This document shows, piece after piece, positions 8,235 to 17,758 of a stretch of 64,000 nt of DNA. The DNA lies in NCBI RefSeq assembly GCF_018861315.1, contig NZ_JAHLDL010000006.1, positions 62,001 through 126,000 of the forward strand. The letters run 5' to 3'. Numbering within the stretch: the stretch's first letter is position 1; the number at the start of each line of letters is the position of its first letter. A program made the position numbers and the translations under genes. Origin of the DNA: Clostridium bowmanii (lineage in GTDB: Bacteria > Bacillota > Clostridia > Clostridiales > Clostridiaceae). The notes beneath the pieces are model-generated. The model was not told the origin of the DNA. It saw only the letters and a program-made list of their open reading frames with translations, and ran no database searches.

Positions 8235-9248
8235 CTACCTCTGACTGAAGACCTTCTTATAATCTTCAATAAATGCCATACACTTTTCTTTTTCAGAAAT
8301 TAACTCCTCCATCTTCTTGTTAAAGGTATTTTGAATCCATGTAACTTCATTATAATAATATCTGTTACAAAGCCTCCAATAGCGCTGTGGAAACACTAAA
8401 AATGCATATATGAGCCTATACTCTTCTTCTAACAGAGGATTTACACTACTATATGCCTGGAGTATTATCTCAGCATATCTTATGTCCCAATCCTGCTTCT
8501 TAAGCACTTTTATCAAAAAATTAGATAGATCAAATGCTTTTACTTCTCTTTTGCAGTAATCAAAATCAATTATATTAACATCATTATTTTTATCAATAAT
8601 AATATTATGATGTGTATAATCATGGTGGCAAAAACCTTTTTCTTCTTCTGTTTGCCTACATATATCAAAATACATAGAGTCATCGAGTATTGCCATAGCT
8701 CTTTTGGCTAACTGCTTTTGATCCTCATAACTCTTAATATAATTAATATCGAAATCAGTTTTAAAATTTTTCTTTTTTCTAATCATGTCTTTCATTTTAT
8801 CAAAAGACTTTATTCGTTTTTCCATTAAGTGTGGCCATCTACCAAGATCCGTTTTTAACTTACTATTCTCCGGAGGTTCATATCCCTTAGATGCAATATG
8901 CATATAAGCTAATTTTTTTGCAGCTTCCACTAAATCATCCTCATTATGGAAATCACATTCCCTACCATCTATCCAAGACGATAATGTATAGATATCTTCA
9001 TTAACTAAGGCATAAGGATTTCCTTCAGTATTCAAAAAATACCTGTCTACCTTGTCAAATCCATTATTTGCAAGATGTTCTTTGGCTCCATATACAAACA
9101 AAAGTTTTTGCGTTCCATAATTGATTTTCTTTAAGCACTTATTTCCATCATCTGTCTTCAAGAAATATACCCCCTTATTTGGACGTATACTTTCTATTTT
9201 AATACCATATTGTCTTTCAATTTCAAATTCCCTCATCATATTACTCAT
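8235..9248 (-). CDS. CotS-family spore coat protein (kinase fold), copy 1
   Basis: The 337-aa product has the fold of aminoglycoside/choline phosphotransferases. The catalytic-loop motif CHHDYTHHNIII is near residue 205 and the metal-binding motif NIIDFDYC near residue 221, with an N-lobe lysine in KCLKKINYG. The C-terminal PQRYWRLCNRYY segment is typical of CotS/YsxE/YutH coat proteins. CotS in B. subtilis is an inner-coat component encoded beside the glycosyltransferase-like CotSA. Here the divergent neighbour at 9383 is such a glycosyltransferase. An eight-G run precedes the ATG. A second ATG three codons in is also plausible, because AAGG lies closer to standard spacing for the first and GGGG for the second. 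Confidence 0.88.
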   Translation of the reverse strand: MSNMMREFEIERQYGIKIESIRPNKGVYFLKTDDGNKCLKKINYGTQKLLFVYGAKEHLANNGFDKVDRYFLNTEGNPYALVNEDIYTLSSWIDGRECDFHNEDDLVEAAKKLAYMHIASKGYEPPENSKLKTDLGRWPHLMEKRIKSFDKMKDMIRKKKNFKTDFDINYIKSYEDQKQLAKRAMAILDDSMYFDICRQTEEEKGFCHHDYTHHNIIIDKNNDVNIIDFDYCKREVKAFDLSNFLIKVLKKQDWDIRYAEIILQAYSSVNPLLEEEYRLIYAFLVFPQRYWRLCNRYYYNEVTWIQNTFNKKMEELISEKEKCMAFIEDYKKVFSQR

Positions 9249-9382
9249 CCCCCCCCTTTATAATTTATATTACCAATATTTTTTTTTAGAATATATTATT
9301 ATATTTTTTAATAACATTTATTCATTCTTTTAATATAATAAAGTATATTCATATTTTAAATTAGTATTTAAGGAGTCTTAAA

Positions 9383-10510
9383 ATGAGAATTGGAATTGAT
9401 GCTCGAGCTGCAAAGTGGTATAGGGGGACTGGTATAGGAACATATTGTTACCAACTAATTCACTCTTTAAATAAAATAGACAATTATAATAATTATTCAC
9501 TTTTTGTACCTGAAGAATGTAAGTTAGACATACCCTTTAAGGAAAATTTTCATATTAATAATATTGTGCAAGAAAATCAAAGTAACTTTTGGAATGAAGT
9601 AAATATCCCTAACACATTGGTAGACAAGTATATGGACATATATCACGTTCCTCAAAATGGAATCGGGTTACCAAATAGCAAAGACTGTCCCTTTGTTATT
9701 ACACTACATGATGTTATTCCCTATAAAATGCCAGATACGGTTGGTGAACAATATCTGAAAATTTTCAATAAAAAACTACCAAATATTATTCCCTTGTGCG
9801 ATGGAATAATTACTGTGTCGGAATATTCAAAGCAAGATATTATTGAAACTTTTAATTTTCCAAGCGAAAAAATATATGTTACTTACTTAGCTAGTGAGGA
9901 TATTTATAAACCTTATAACAAAACTCTTAGTAAATTTATTATTGAAAAAAATTACTCTATTGTAGGAGACTATATTCTATATATCGGGGGCTTTAGTCCT
10001 AGAAAGAATATTGTTGGATTACTAGAATCTTTTAGTCTACTCTTACCAAAACTAAAAAAAGATATGAAACTCGTCATTGCAGGTAGCAAAGGTAAATCTT
10101 ATGATATCTATAAAAAAAGAGCACAAGATTTGAACATCGAGAATAAAGTAATTTTCCCAGGCTTTATTTCTATGGACCATATTCCTTTCATGTACAATGC
10201 TTGTGAGATTTTTGTATACCCTTCTTTTTATGAAGGCTTTGGACTACCACCAATTGAAGCAATGGCTTGTGGAGTACCTGTAATCGCTTCTAATGTTACT
10301 TCTATTCCAGAAATACTTGAAGGTTCTGCTTTACTTGTAAATCCATATGATGTTAATGCCTTATGTGAAAAAATGTATAATGTGCTACTTGATAATTCCT
10401 TAAGACAATCCCTTATAACTAAAGGTCTAAAAAAAGCATCCACACTAACTTGGGAACATACCGCTGCAGCTACTCTAAATGCCTATAGAAATATATTATT
10501 GAATAAATAG
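9383..10510 (+). CDS. Family 4 glycosyltransferase, CotSA-like, copy 1
   Basis: The 375-aa GT-B enzyme starts [20 protein letters not shown], with the glycine-rich acceptor-side loop GTGIGTY. The donor-binding half has [18 protein letters not shown] and the GT4 motif [20 protein letters not shown] at about 275-294, where the two E residues of EGFGLPPIE form the EX7E element. The Shine-Dalgarno AAGGAGT is 8 nt before the ATG. The gene is divergent from a cotS-like gene and resembles the B. subtilis cotSA-cotS pairing, so a role in coat or spore-surface glycosylation is inferred. It is paralogous to the gene at 14036. The substrate is unknown. Confidence 0.85.
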   Translation: MRIGIDARAAKWYRGTGIGTYCYQLIHSLNKIDNYNNYSLFVPEECKLDIPFKENFHINNIVQENQSNFWNEVNIPNTLVDKYMDIYHVPQNGIGLPNSKDCPFVITLHDVIPYKMPDTVGEQYLKIFNKKLPNIIPLCDGIITVSEYSKQDIIETFNFPSEKIYVTYLASEDIYKPYNKTLSKFIIEKNYSIVGDYILYIGGFSPRKNIVGLLESFSLLLPKLKKDMKLVIAGSKGKSYDIYKKRAQDLNIENKVIFPGFISMDHIPFMYNACEIFVYPSFYEGFGLPPIEAMACGVPVIASNVTSIPEILEGSALLVNPYDVNALCEKMYNVLLDNSLRQSLITKGLKKASTLTWEHTAAATLNAYRNILLNK

Positions 10511-10526
10511 AAATATTCGATCCCTT

Positions 10527-10560
10527 ATAAAATACCTAGTATACTGACTGGGTATTTTTT
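10527..10560 (+). terminator. Terminator of the first glycosyltransferase gene
   Basis: aaatacctagt pairs with actgggtattt on the plus strand and is followed by a T-run, 17 bp after the stop codon. Confidence 0.8.
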
Positions 10561-10588
10561 TAATAAACTTATTTAACTAATAAAAGCA

Positions 10589-10626
10589 CCCCCCATATAG
10601 TGAGGCTTGCACTATATGGGGGGGGG
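10589..10626 (-). terminator. GC-clamped terminator of the second cotS-like gene
   Basis: CCCCCCATATAGTG pairs with CACTATATGGGGGG around a 7-nt loop. On the minus strand it is followed by TGCTTTTATT. It begins 8 bp beyond the stop at 10634. Confidence 0.85.
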
Positions 10627-10633
10627 ATTGGAG

Positions 10634-11689
10634 CTAACAATTATAATGATTTTTAAAGTCCTCTAAAAATTTTTCTCTATCCTCTCTATATTCCACTTTT
10701 CTTTTTAATCTATTTAAAAACACTTCTTCGCTCCACTGTTTTTTCCTTGTGTAATAATCTCTAGATACACCGTAAAAATCCTCTGGGAAACTAAGCAGAC
10801 CATACAATACTTTTAGTTCTCTAGAATCTAGTGGGTTTACTTGTGTATATTCATCTAAAATACTATGGCATTTCTCTATATTATAAGCAAAATCTTTAAC
10901 AGCCTTATTTATAAAATTACAAATATCATGTACCCTTAAATCTACTATTGCATAATCAAAGTCTAAAAAATATACTTCTTCCTTATTAATCAATATATTA
11001 TGATGAGCTAAGTCATGATGACAAAATACAACCTTTTCTTTTTCTGTGCATAAATTGTGGTATTCTGATGATTGCAAAATTTTTATGCTTTGTATTATAT
11101 TTTCCTCATAATATTGTACCTGTTCTAAAAAAATATAGTCAAATTCATTTTTATTTTCGTATAAATTTGCTATACTTTTAAAAAATATAAGTTCTCTTAA
11201 TTTTTCATTAAAATTTTCAATCATTTTACCACAAAAATATTGCTTGTGATTTTTTGCTATTAGCATTTCAAAAGCCTCATCATTTATAAGTCCCGATGAT
11301 GCCCTATGGAGCTCTGCTAGTGCTTTAGAAATTAATATAACATCAACTGGATTGCTATACTCACATTCTCTCCCCTCTACTAAACTCATAATACAATATA
11401 TCTCATCTTTCCAAGGAACATATATGAAGTTGTCTTTTGTCTTTTCAAATTCAATAATTCTATTAAAATTATTATTTTTAATATACTCAATACCATAATT
11501 AATAAATTCTAACCTGGAGGTACCATAACTCACTTTTTTTAAAACCTTATCCCCCTTATCAGTGTCAAGTATGAATACTTTTCTTACTGGAATCACATCA
11601 TGAACTAATAGATCAAATTCGCTAAATAAATTTACATCTAAATCATATTTACTTAAATAAGTCTTATCTTTATATCTAACGTCTAGCAT
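10634..11689 (-). CDS. CotS-family spore coat protein (kinase fold), copy 2
   Basis: The 351-aa paralogue retains both core kinase motifs: FCHHDLAHHNILI near residue 215 and VYFLDFDYA near residue 230. Its C-terminal FPEDFYGVSRDYY corresponds to the PQRYW...NRYY segment of copy 1. The N-lobe motif is KVLKKVSYG. The ATG is preceded by GAGGTGAG. It follows the degenerate CotS-like gene at 11776, and the block 13851-10634 probably forms one transcription unit ending at the GC-rich terminator. A coat role is inferred from the family; whether it phosphorylates anything is not known. Confidence 0.82.
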   Translation of the reverse strand: MLDVRYKDKTYLSKYDLDVNLFSEFDLLVHDVIPVRKVFILDTDKGDKVLKKVSYGTSRLEFINYGIEYIKNNNFNRIIEFEKTKDNFIYVPWKDEIYCIMSLVEGRECEYSNPVDVILISKALAELHRASSGLINDEAFEMLIAKNHKQYFCGKMIENFNEKLRELIFFKSIANLYENKNEFDYIFLEQVQYYEENIIQSIKILQSSEYHNLCTEKEKVVFCHHDLAHHNILINKEEVYFLDFDYAIVDLRVHDICNFINKAVKDFAYNIEKCHSILDEYTQVNPLDSRELKVLYGLLSFPEDFYGVSRDYYTRKKQWSEEVFLNRLKRKVEYREDREKFLEDFKNHYNC

Positions 11690-11775
11690 GTTCTCACCTC
11701 TTCAATCATAACCTTTAGTACTATAAATTTTCATTATAATATTTCTAAGTTAAATCATCTCCTTCTGAACTATCA

Positions 11776-12546
11776 TTAAAGTAATGAATCTCCATCTTGA
11801 ATTAAAGCTTTTATAAGTTTCTTTGGAAATTTGTCTTCACGCCCATGTTTTTTAGCTTCTCTATACCTATTACAATGCTTTATGAATTCATTAGGATAAG
11901 AAATTAGGGCAATTAGAAATTTAGAACTACTATCATCTAATCCCTCAATGTAACAGAACTCATTAATAAGTTTACGGAAGTCCAGGTTCAGTCCTTTTCT
12001 TTTTAATTTACTAAGCAAAATGAAACAATCTATTTCCACCATGTTATAATTACAATCTTCAAAACTAACCACTTCAACAAAATGATTTTTCCGTAAGTTT
12101 TGAAAACCTGTATTGCCTAAACATATTTCGCATCTTCTCATGCTCCTTGTTATAATCCCTATATAATCCGATTCGTATACTGCGCTTATACATCCTTCCG
12201 CTCTTTTTATAACCTCCTCGCCATATTCAATAATTAATTTTTCAAAGGAATCCGTAGATTCATCTTTTTTAATATTTTTTATATCCCCAGCTAGCTTTTT
12301 AATAGAAATTTTATATTCCTCTATTACTTTTCCTGTATTGTTATTTAACTTATTTCTAAGATATCCGTTAAATCCTAAAGATTTTTCATGAAAAGATTGC
12401 ATGGCACAAAACTGTTCAATTACCAATTCCTCAGTTATGTCGAAGTCCATATCTATATATTTAAATTCATTTGGCTCTACATTTTTAATACCTCTAAACA
12501 CCATATAGTCAGAAAACTCATTATAGATGCTTATTGCCAATGGCAT
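11776..12546 (-). CDS. Shortened CotS-like protein lacking kinase motifs (probable pseudokinase)
   Basis: The 256-aa product aligns by pattern with the C-terminal two-thirds of the neighbouring CotS proteins. Residues about 36-56 (EELVIEQFCAMQSFHEKSLG) match their LAYMH/LAQLHKKS helix, VVSFEDCNYNMVEIDCFILL matches the NIIDFDY...FDLSNFLI segment, and SYPNEFIKHCNRYR matches FPQRYWRLCNRYY. The N-lobe is almost absent, the HHDxxHHN catalytic loop is replaced by GNTGFQNLRKN, and DFD is replaced by SFED. It is therefore unlikely to be an active phosphotransferase. The start is uncertain: AGAGGTG abuts the ATG at 12544-12546, and a TTG at 12538-12540 has better spacing. It lies inside the cotS gene block. 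Confidence 0.7.
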   Translation of the reverse strand: MPLAISIYNEFSDYMVFRGIKNVEPNEFKYIDMDFDITEELVIEQFCAMQSFHEKSLGFNGYLRNKLNNNTGKVIEEYKISIKKLAGDIKNIKKDESTDSFEKLIIEYGEEVIKRAEGCISAVYESDYIGIITRSMRRCEICLGNTGFQNLRKNHFVEVVSFEDCNYNMVEIDCFILLSKLKRKGLNLDFRKLINEFCYIEGLDDSSSKFLIALISYPNEFIKHCNRYREAKKHGREDKFPKKLIKALIQDGDSLL

Positions 12547-12611
12547 CACCTCTAATTAAATCTATTGGTTAATTAATACATAATACCCAATCGCAATATA
12601 ACTTTCAAGTA

Positions 12612-12836
12612 CTATCTATTCTTTTTATAATTTTTGTCCATCTTCTTTAATATCTCTTTTTGTTCGAATTCTAGTTCTCTAAGTTTCTTTTGTCTTTTTC
12701 TTATTTTCTTAAGCTTTTTAACTTCCTCCTTCATATTATCAAGTCTCGTATCATATTCCTCTACAGTGGATTCCTGTGGCAGCAACATGTCAATTTCGCA
12801 CTCTTCATTGTACAAGTCATCTTTGTTTTTCCCCAC
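12612..12836 (-). CDS. Small charged coiled-coil protein in the cotS block
   Basis: This protein of about 74 aa is acidic at first (EECEIDML) and then strongly basic and heptad-like from residue 30 to the end (KKLKKIRKRQKKLRELEFEQ), suggesting a coiled coil. The Shine-Dalgarno GGGAGG overlaps the stop codon of the upstream cotS-like gene and lies 7 nt before the GTG at 12834-12836, so that start is chosen over the ATG inside the Shine-Dalgarno. Tight coupling places it in the same operon. I recognise no family; a structural coat role is only a guess from context. Confidence 0.6.
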   Translation of the reverse strand: MGKNKDDLYNEECEIDMLLPQESTVEEYDTRLDNMKEEVKKLKKIRKRQKKLRELEFEQKEILKKMDKNYKKNR

Positions 12837-12840
12837 AATA

Positions 12841-13851
12841 CTACCTCCCATATTTTATTTGACTAAACTTATCAATAAAAATCTGCTTATCCTCTCTATC
12901 TTCATAATTCTTCTGAAGTTTTTTTAAAAAGAACTCTTCTCCCCAGTCTTTTTTTTCCCAGTAATATTGAATTCCTATTTGCCAATATTCCTGAGGGAAC
13001 TCCATAAATGCTGCCATTATTACATTATCATTTTTATAGATTGGATTTGTATCATCGTAGCTATCCAATATAAAAGCTGCATTATCTAAACTCCATTTAC
13101 CATTTTTCATTCTTCTTATTAGCAAGCTACTTAAATCATGTAAATGTGTGTCTAAGATACAATAATCAAAATCAATAATATTTACTTCACCATTTTTTCC
13201 CATTAATACATTGTGATGAGCGTAATCATGATGGCATAATCCCTTATGTTTTATTTCCTCCTTCATCTTACTTACATATTCACTTTTGCATAAATTATAT
13301 ATTGATCTATTACATCGTGCCAGCTCTTCATCCATTATTGCTAAATAGTTACTATCAAATTCGGTAATACATGTTTTTTCATATATTCTTCTTTTGAAAT
13401 CTAATATTTCCCTTTCTCTGGTTTTAAATGTTTCTATCCATTTAAGCCATGCTATCCTGGGTAACATGTCCGGTGTAACTTTAAAATTCAAACTTTTTTT
13501 ATGGAGCTGCGCAAGTTTTGAGGTACATAATTTTATTTCTACAGGATTGTCATAATTACACTCCCTCGCATTTACCCAAGGTGTTAAATAAGCATATTTA
13601 TTCTCAAGTGTTATATATTCCTTGTTATCAACAGTTTCAATAATTTCAGGTATTTTTTGAAAACCATTGTTCTGCAAATGTTTTATTGCACCAATGATAA
13701 ATAAAAAATGCTTAAAGTCATAATTAATGATTTTCAAGCAATACATCTCATTTTTCGTTTCTATTCTGTATACATTTTTTATTTTCTCTATATCGTTAAT
13801 ACAAAGAGAATAATTTTTTTTTACTAAATCCTTTAATTCCTGGATTTCCAA
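12841..13851 (-). CDS. CotS-family spore coat protein (kinase fold), copy 3
   Basis: The product is about 336 aa with LCHHDYAHHNVLM and EVNIIDFDYC motifs in the usual positions and the C-terminal FPQEYWQIGIQYYW. The frame stays open upstream, but GGAGG at about 13859-13863 abuts an ATG and lies 7 nt before the TTG at 13849-13851. Starting at that TTG gives MEIQELKDLV and a length equal to copy 1 (337 aa), so TTG is preferred. It is the first gene of a four-gene run (this gene, coiled coil, pseudokinase, copy 2) and is divergent from the glycosyltransferase at 14036, repeating the arrangement at 8235/9383. Confidence 0.83.
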   Translation of the reverse strand: MEIQELKDLVKKNYSLCINDIEKIKNVYRIETKNEMYCLKIINYDFKHFLFIIGAIKHLQNNGFQKIPEIIETVDNKEYITLENKYAYLTPWVNARECNYDNPVEIKLCTSKLAQLHKKSLNFKVTPDMLPRIAWLKWIETFKTREREILDFKRRIYEKTCITEFDSNYLAIMDEELARCNRSIYNLCKSEYVSKMKEEIKHKGLCHHDYAHHNVLMGKNGEVNIIDFDYCILDTHLHDLSSLLIRRMKNGKWSLDNAAFILDSYDDTNPIYKNDNVIMAAFMEFPQEYWQIGIQYYWEKKDWGEEFFLKKLQKNYEDREDKQIFIDKFSQIKYGR

Positions 13852-14035
13852 ATGCATGCCTCCGCAATATTGTTCTATTGTAGTATATGAACACACCGAA
13901 TAATTTGTGCACAATTATGTTTGTTCATCTAGCACACTTTTTAAGATAAAACAATATATTAATATATATTACCTTTTCAAAGGGATTTCAATTTTAAATA
14001 CAAAGTTTTTCTAATAATTTTAAGGAGTGAATCCT

Positions 14036-15166
14036 ATGAGGATTGCAATTGATGCTAGGGGTATCAATTTTTATAGTGGCACTGGAATAGGAACATATAC
14101 AGAAAATGTACTTAAAAACTTAGTTAACATAGATACTTTAAATAACTATCATGTTTTTTGGTCAGGTGATAATTACGAAACTATAAAAAGAGAAAACTGC
14201 AAAATAGTAATGACCTCCAAAAAACATCAACGTTTTTTTGAGGATTATTATTTCCCAGCTAATTTATCAAAGGAAAAAATAGACATATATCATATGCCCC
14301 AAAACGGTATAGGTTTCTCTCAGGAAATTTCTTGCAAGAAAATAATCACTATACATGATTTGATTCCCTACGTAATGCCCGAAACAGTAGGAAAAGGATA
14401 CCTGCTAAAATTTTTAAAAGAAATGCCTTTAATTATTGGAGGTTGTGATGGAATAATAACTGTATCCGAATTTTCAAAACGTGACATTCTAAAGTTTTTT
14501 CCAATAGATGAAAATAAGATCTTTGTAACACCACTAGCTGCAGATAAAAAATATGCCCCTTTGGACAAAACCCTTTGTAATGATTTTCTAAAAGACATGT
14601 ATAATTTAACAGATCCCTTTATACTTTATCTAGGTGGTTTTAGCGAAAGAAAGAATGTGTCTTCTGTATTAACCGCATTTTCTAAAGTATATAAGGACTT
14701 AGACAAAAAATATAATCTAGTTATTGTGGGTGGCTATAAAGATTCAAGCCAAAAGCTATTAAAACTCACACATGAATTAGGAATAGATTATAATGTTATT
14801 TTCACTGGTTTTGTGCCAGAAGAGCATTTACCTATTTTCTATAACTCTTGTGATACCTTTATATATCCGTCTTTCTATGAAGGCTTTGGACTACCTCCAC
14901 TAGAGGCAATGAATTGTGGTACCCCTGTGATAGCTTCTAACCTTACCTCTATTCCAGAAGTAGTAGGAGATGGCGGAATTTTAATTAATCCTTATGATAT
15001 TTCAGAAATATCTCTAGCCATAGGAAACTTGCTCAGTAATGAGAAATTAAGATTAGAATTAGGTTCTAAGGGATTAAAAAGAGCTAGTGAATATTCTTGG
15101 CAAAATACTGCAATCAATACTCTTAAATCTTATGAGAGTGTATACAACCGTGAATCTCTTTCATAA
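14036..15166 (+). CDS. Family 4 glycosyltransferase, CotSA-like, copy 2
   Basis: The 376-aa enzyme begins [20 protein letters not shown], collinear with copy 1 at 9383. It carries [16 protein letters not shown] and the GT4 signature [24 protein letters not shown] three codons upstream is in frame, but AAGGAG is 8 nt before the ATG at 14036 and the paralogue starts at the same residue. It is divergent from a cotS-like gene across about 180 bp, so both modules probably share mother-cell expression. Acceptor and sugar are unknown. Confidence 0.84.
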   Translation: MRIAIDARGINFYSGTGIGTYTENVLKNLVNIDTLNNYHVFWSGDNYETIKRENCKIVMTSKKHQRFFEDYYFPANLSKEKIDIYHMPQNGIGFSQEISCKKIITIHDLIPYVMPETVGKGYLLKFLKEMPLIIGGCDGIITVSEFSKRDILKFFPIDENKIFVTPLAADKKYAPLDKTLCNDFLKDMYNLTDPFILYLGGFSERKNVSSVLTAFSKVYKDLDKKYNLVIVGGYKDSSQKLLKLTHELGIDYNVIFTGFVPEEHLPIFYNSCDTFIYPSFYEGFGLPPLEAMNCGTPVIASNLTSIPEVVGDGGILINPYDISEISLAIGNLLSNEKLRLELGSKGLKRASEYSWQNTAINTLKSYESVYNRESLS

Positions 15167-15173
15167 TTTAAAA

Positions 15174-15281
15174 AGTATGGAACTTCCCCTGCGTGCCTTG
15201 CAACCGAGCTTAAAACTGGAAATTCTATTTCAAATGTTTTTTCGCTTCTTATTGCAAGTCTCTCCGGAGAAATTCCATACT
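15174..15281 (-). ncRNA. Candidate structured RNA with nested stems, unknown family
   Basis: The ends pair as AGTATGGAA (15273-15281, read on the minus strand) with TTCCATACT (15174-15182). The helix continues inward for seven more pairs. Two of these (15272/15183 and 15268/15187) are G-U on the minus strand but C/A mismatches on the plus strand, so the minus strand is the likely RNA. After a 7x7 purine-rich internal loop a second stem, CTTGCAA/TTGCAAG (15252-15258 with 15197-15203), follows, and further short stems fill the apex (GAAAT/ATTTC, AAAAC/GTTTT). Five T residues follow the 3' end. It lies between convergent genes, about 130 nt beyond larB. I do not recognise a known family. Confidence 0.55.
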
Positions 15282-15412
15282 ACTATTTATCTACTTTTCC
15301 AATTCACATTTTTTTATAAGAGGTAAAATTTCTGATCTAAATGTGAAATGGTGTTTCATACCTCACTTTAAGAATATGGGATAATCCACACCATATAAAA
15401 ATTAAATCTATT

Positions 15413-16159
15413 TTATAGCTTATTAATAATACTCGCTAAATAGCCTGCTCCAAAGCCGTTGTCAATGTTGACAACACTAACACCGCTAGAACAACTATTT
15501 AACATGGATAATAGTGCAGCAAGCCCTTTAAAACTGGCTCCGTAACCTACACTGGTAGGAACGGCTATAACAGGTTTATCTACTAATCCCCCAACTACAC
15601 TAGTTAAGGCGCCTTCCATTCCTGCCACAGTAATTACTACCTTTGCATGCCTAATAACATCTAGATTTTCAAATAGCCTATGAATACCCGCTACCCCCAC
15701 ATCATAAATTCTTTCCACTCTATTCCCAAAAATCTCTGCTGTAATAGCTGCTTCTTCCGCTACCGGTATATCAGAAGTTCCTCCTGTTACTAATGCTATA
15801 TACGTACTTTGAAGTTCCACTTCCTTTTTTTTAATTACAATGGTTCTTGCAAGTTCATTGTACTGTGCATCATCACATATTTCTTTTATGCCTTCGTACA
15901 TTATCTTAGATGCCCTTGTTCCAAGAATATTAACATCCTTAGTGAGCATTAAACTAACTATGCCTTTTATCTGCTGCACTGTCTTTCCCTCACAATATAT
16001 AACCTCGGGGTACCCAACTCTTAATTCTCTATGATTGTCTATTTTTGCAAATCCTAAATCAGAATATGATAAATCCTTTAGTTTATCTAGGCCATCATCA
16101 ATAGTTATATCACCGTTTTTTATGGATTTAAGAAATTTCTTCATTTCCTCTGAATTCAT
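15413..16159 (-). CDS. larB: LarB, pyridinium-3,5-biscarboxylate mononucleotide synthase
   Basis: The 248-aa product has the PurE-like C-terminal domain of Lar[49 protein letters not shown] and [20 protein letters not shown]. LarB carboxylates and hydrolyses nicotinate adenine dinucleotide in the first step of nickel-pincer nucleotide cofactor synthesis for lactate racemase and related racemases. GAAGGTGG precedes the ATG. It follows larC by 52 bp on the same strand, so the two form an operon. LarE and LarA are not in this window. Confidence 0.93.
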   Translation of the reverse strand: MNSEEMKKFLKSIKNGDITIDDGLDKLKDLSYSDLGFAKIDNHRELRVGYPEVIYCEGKTVQQIKGIVSLMLTKDVNILGTRASKIMYEGIKEICDDAQYNELARTIVIKKKEVELQSTYIALVTGGTSDIPVAEEAAITAEIFGNRVERIYDVGVAGIHRLFENLDVIRHAKVVITVAGMEGALTSVVGGLVDKPVIAVPTSVGYGASFKGLAALLSMLNSCSSGVSVVNIDNGFGAGYLASIINKL

Positions 16160-16211
16160 ATATTTACCACCTTCTTTAATTTAAAATTTCCAAATATTTT
16201 TATCTTATATC

Positions 16212-17441
16212 TTAGATTTCGTTTTTCAGATTCTCATATACTTCTCTTACTGAGATTCCCATATTGTCAGCTATTTTCTTACATTCTTCATACTCTAACT
16301 TGCTTTTTATCTTTTTGCCTTTATAATAGGCTTCTTTTACCGTAATATCTCCATAACTAGTGTTAACTTTTGCAAATTTTCTTTCTAGCATAGTTTTATA
16401 AACTTTAAAACCTCTTACCCCTAAAGTAGTTGTTTCTTTAAACAATACTTCTTTCATTTTTTCCAATTTATCTTCTTTGGATAGAATACTTATCTTTATG
16501 CCAGGCCTTCCCTTTTTCATTATGATTGGTGTCAAATATACATCCAAAGCACCTTCAATAAAAAGTTTATCAATTATGTACTCGTATAGCTCTGGATTCA
16601 TATCATCTATGTTGCACTCAATAATTTCTTGAAATACTTCTTCTTCTTTTTCTACTTTAAATGCATTAGACAAATTATTTTCTTCTACGAGCATTACTCT
16701 TAAAACATTAGGAATTTCAGTATCCCTATTACCTATGCCATAACCTATCTTATTTACAATGAAATTGTTGTTATCTTTAAATTCGCAAACATTGGCTGCT
16801 AAGATTGCAGCCCCTGTAGGTGTCGTGGTTTCAAAGGGAACCGCTCCAAGTTTTACTGGAATTCCCTTTAAAATTTCCACAGTAGCAGGCGCTGGAACTG
16901 GTATAATTCCATGAGCGCACTTAACAAATCCACCACCAAGCTCGACAGAAGAACTCATTATTTTATGAACATTTAAATGACTTATACAAATGGCAGCTCC
17001 TACAATGTCCACAATAGAATCTACTGCGCCTACCTCATGGAAATGAACCTCATATAATGGCTTTCCATGAACTTTTGCCTCAGCTTCTGCAATCTTCAAG
17101 AACATTTTTATGCTTAATTCTTTTACTTTAGAACTCAACTTACTAGAATCTATAATTTCTTTAATATCCTTTAGATTTCTATGATCATGATTATTATGGC
17201 TTTCATGATTGTGAGAGTGCTCACTCACAATATCCTCAGCATCATCTTGTAATATTACATCTACTTTAGTACCTTCTATCCCTTTTCTGCTATCCCTTGA
17301 TACTTTTATATCATATCCATTTAAATTTAATTTGCACAATTCTTTTATTAAATATTCTTTATCTATACCTAAATCTAGTAATGCCCCTAAATTCATATCT
17401 CCGCTAATTCCTGATAAACAATCATAATAAAGTATTTTCAT
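16212..17441 (-). CDS. larC: LarC, nickel insertion protein of nickel-pincer cofactor synthesis
   Basis: The product is about 409 aa with the LarC (DUF111) start MKILYYDCLSGISGDMNLGA and ETTTPTGAAILAANV in the middle. A histidine-rich stretch, HSHNHESHNNHDH, at about 73-85 is a likely nickel-binding segment. The upstream frame is open, but GGAG lies 9 nt before the ATG at 17439-17441 and that ATG gives the family N-terminus. Unlike Lactobacillus plantarum, where larC is read by a programmed frameshift, this is one continuous frame. LarC inserts nickel into the pincer nucleotide using CTP. Confidence 0.93.
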   Translation of the reverse strand: MKILYYDCLSGISGDMNLGALLDLGIDKEYLIKELCKLNLNGYDIKVSRDSRKGIEGTKVDVILQDDAEDIVSEHSHNHESHNNHDHRNLKDIKEIIDSSKLSSKVKELSIKMFLKIAEAEAKVHGKPLYEVHFHEVGAVDSIVDIVGAAICISHLNVHKIMSSSVELGGGFVKCAHGIIPVPAPATVEILKGIPVKLGAVPFETTTPTGAAILAANVCEFKDNNNFIVNKIGYGIGNRDTEIPNVLRVMLVEENNLSNAFKVEKEEEVFQEIIECNIDDMNPELYEYIIDKLFIEGALDVYLTPIIMKKGRPGIKISILSKEDKLEKMKEVLFKETTTLGVRGFKVYKTMLERKFAKVNTSYGDITVKEAYYKGKKIKSKLEYEECKKIADNMGISVREVYENLKNEI

Positions 17442-17581
17442 TTTAATTCGCTCCATTTCTTTTGTATTTATATCATTGTACCAAACAAACAAATATTATA
17501 GGACAAATATCTAAAAAAATATGTATTTTTTATCCACAGTGCTTTTTATAGCCTAATAGAATTATGTAAATACCAAAATAT

Positions 17582-17606
17582 AAAAACCCGCTATATAGCG
17601 AGTTTT
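17582..17606 (-). terminator. Terminator after tRNA-Ala
   Basis: On the minus strand AAAACTCGCTATA pairs with TATAGCGGGTTTT, giving a stem followed by a T-rich tail just past the encoded CCA end. Confidence 0.8.
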
Positions 17607-17609
17607 CTT

Positions 17610-17685
17610 TGGTGGAGATGATGGGGCTCGAACCCACGACCCCTTGAATGCCATTCAAGTACTCTCCCAGCTGAGCTACATCCCC
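17610..17685 (-). tRNA. tRNA-Ala, anticodon GGC
   Basis: The minus strand folds as a cloverleaf. The acceptor GGGGATG pairs with CATCTCC, the D stem is GCTC/GAGT, and the anticodon stem CTTGA/TCAAG encloses the loop ATGGCAT, giving anticodon GGC. The T arm contains GGTTCGAGC. The discriminator base is A and CCA is encoded. It is a single tRNA between larC and a glycosyltransferase operon, with its own terminator. Confidence 0.96.
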
Positions 17686-17758
17686 TCATATTAAAATTAT
17701 TAAGCTGCCTACCCACTCATAAGTCTAATGAATAGACAACTCACTTATCATAAACAAA

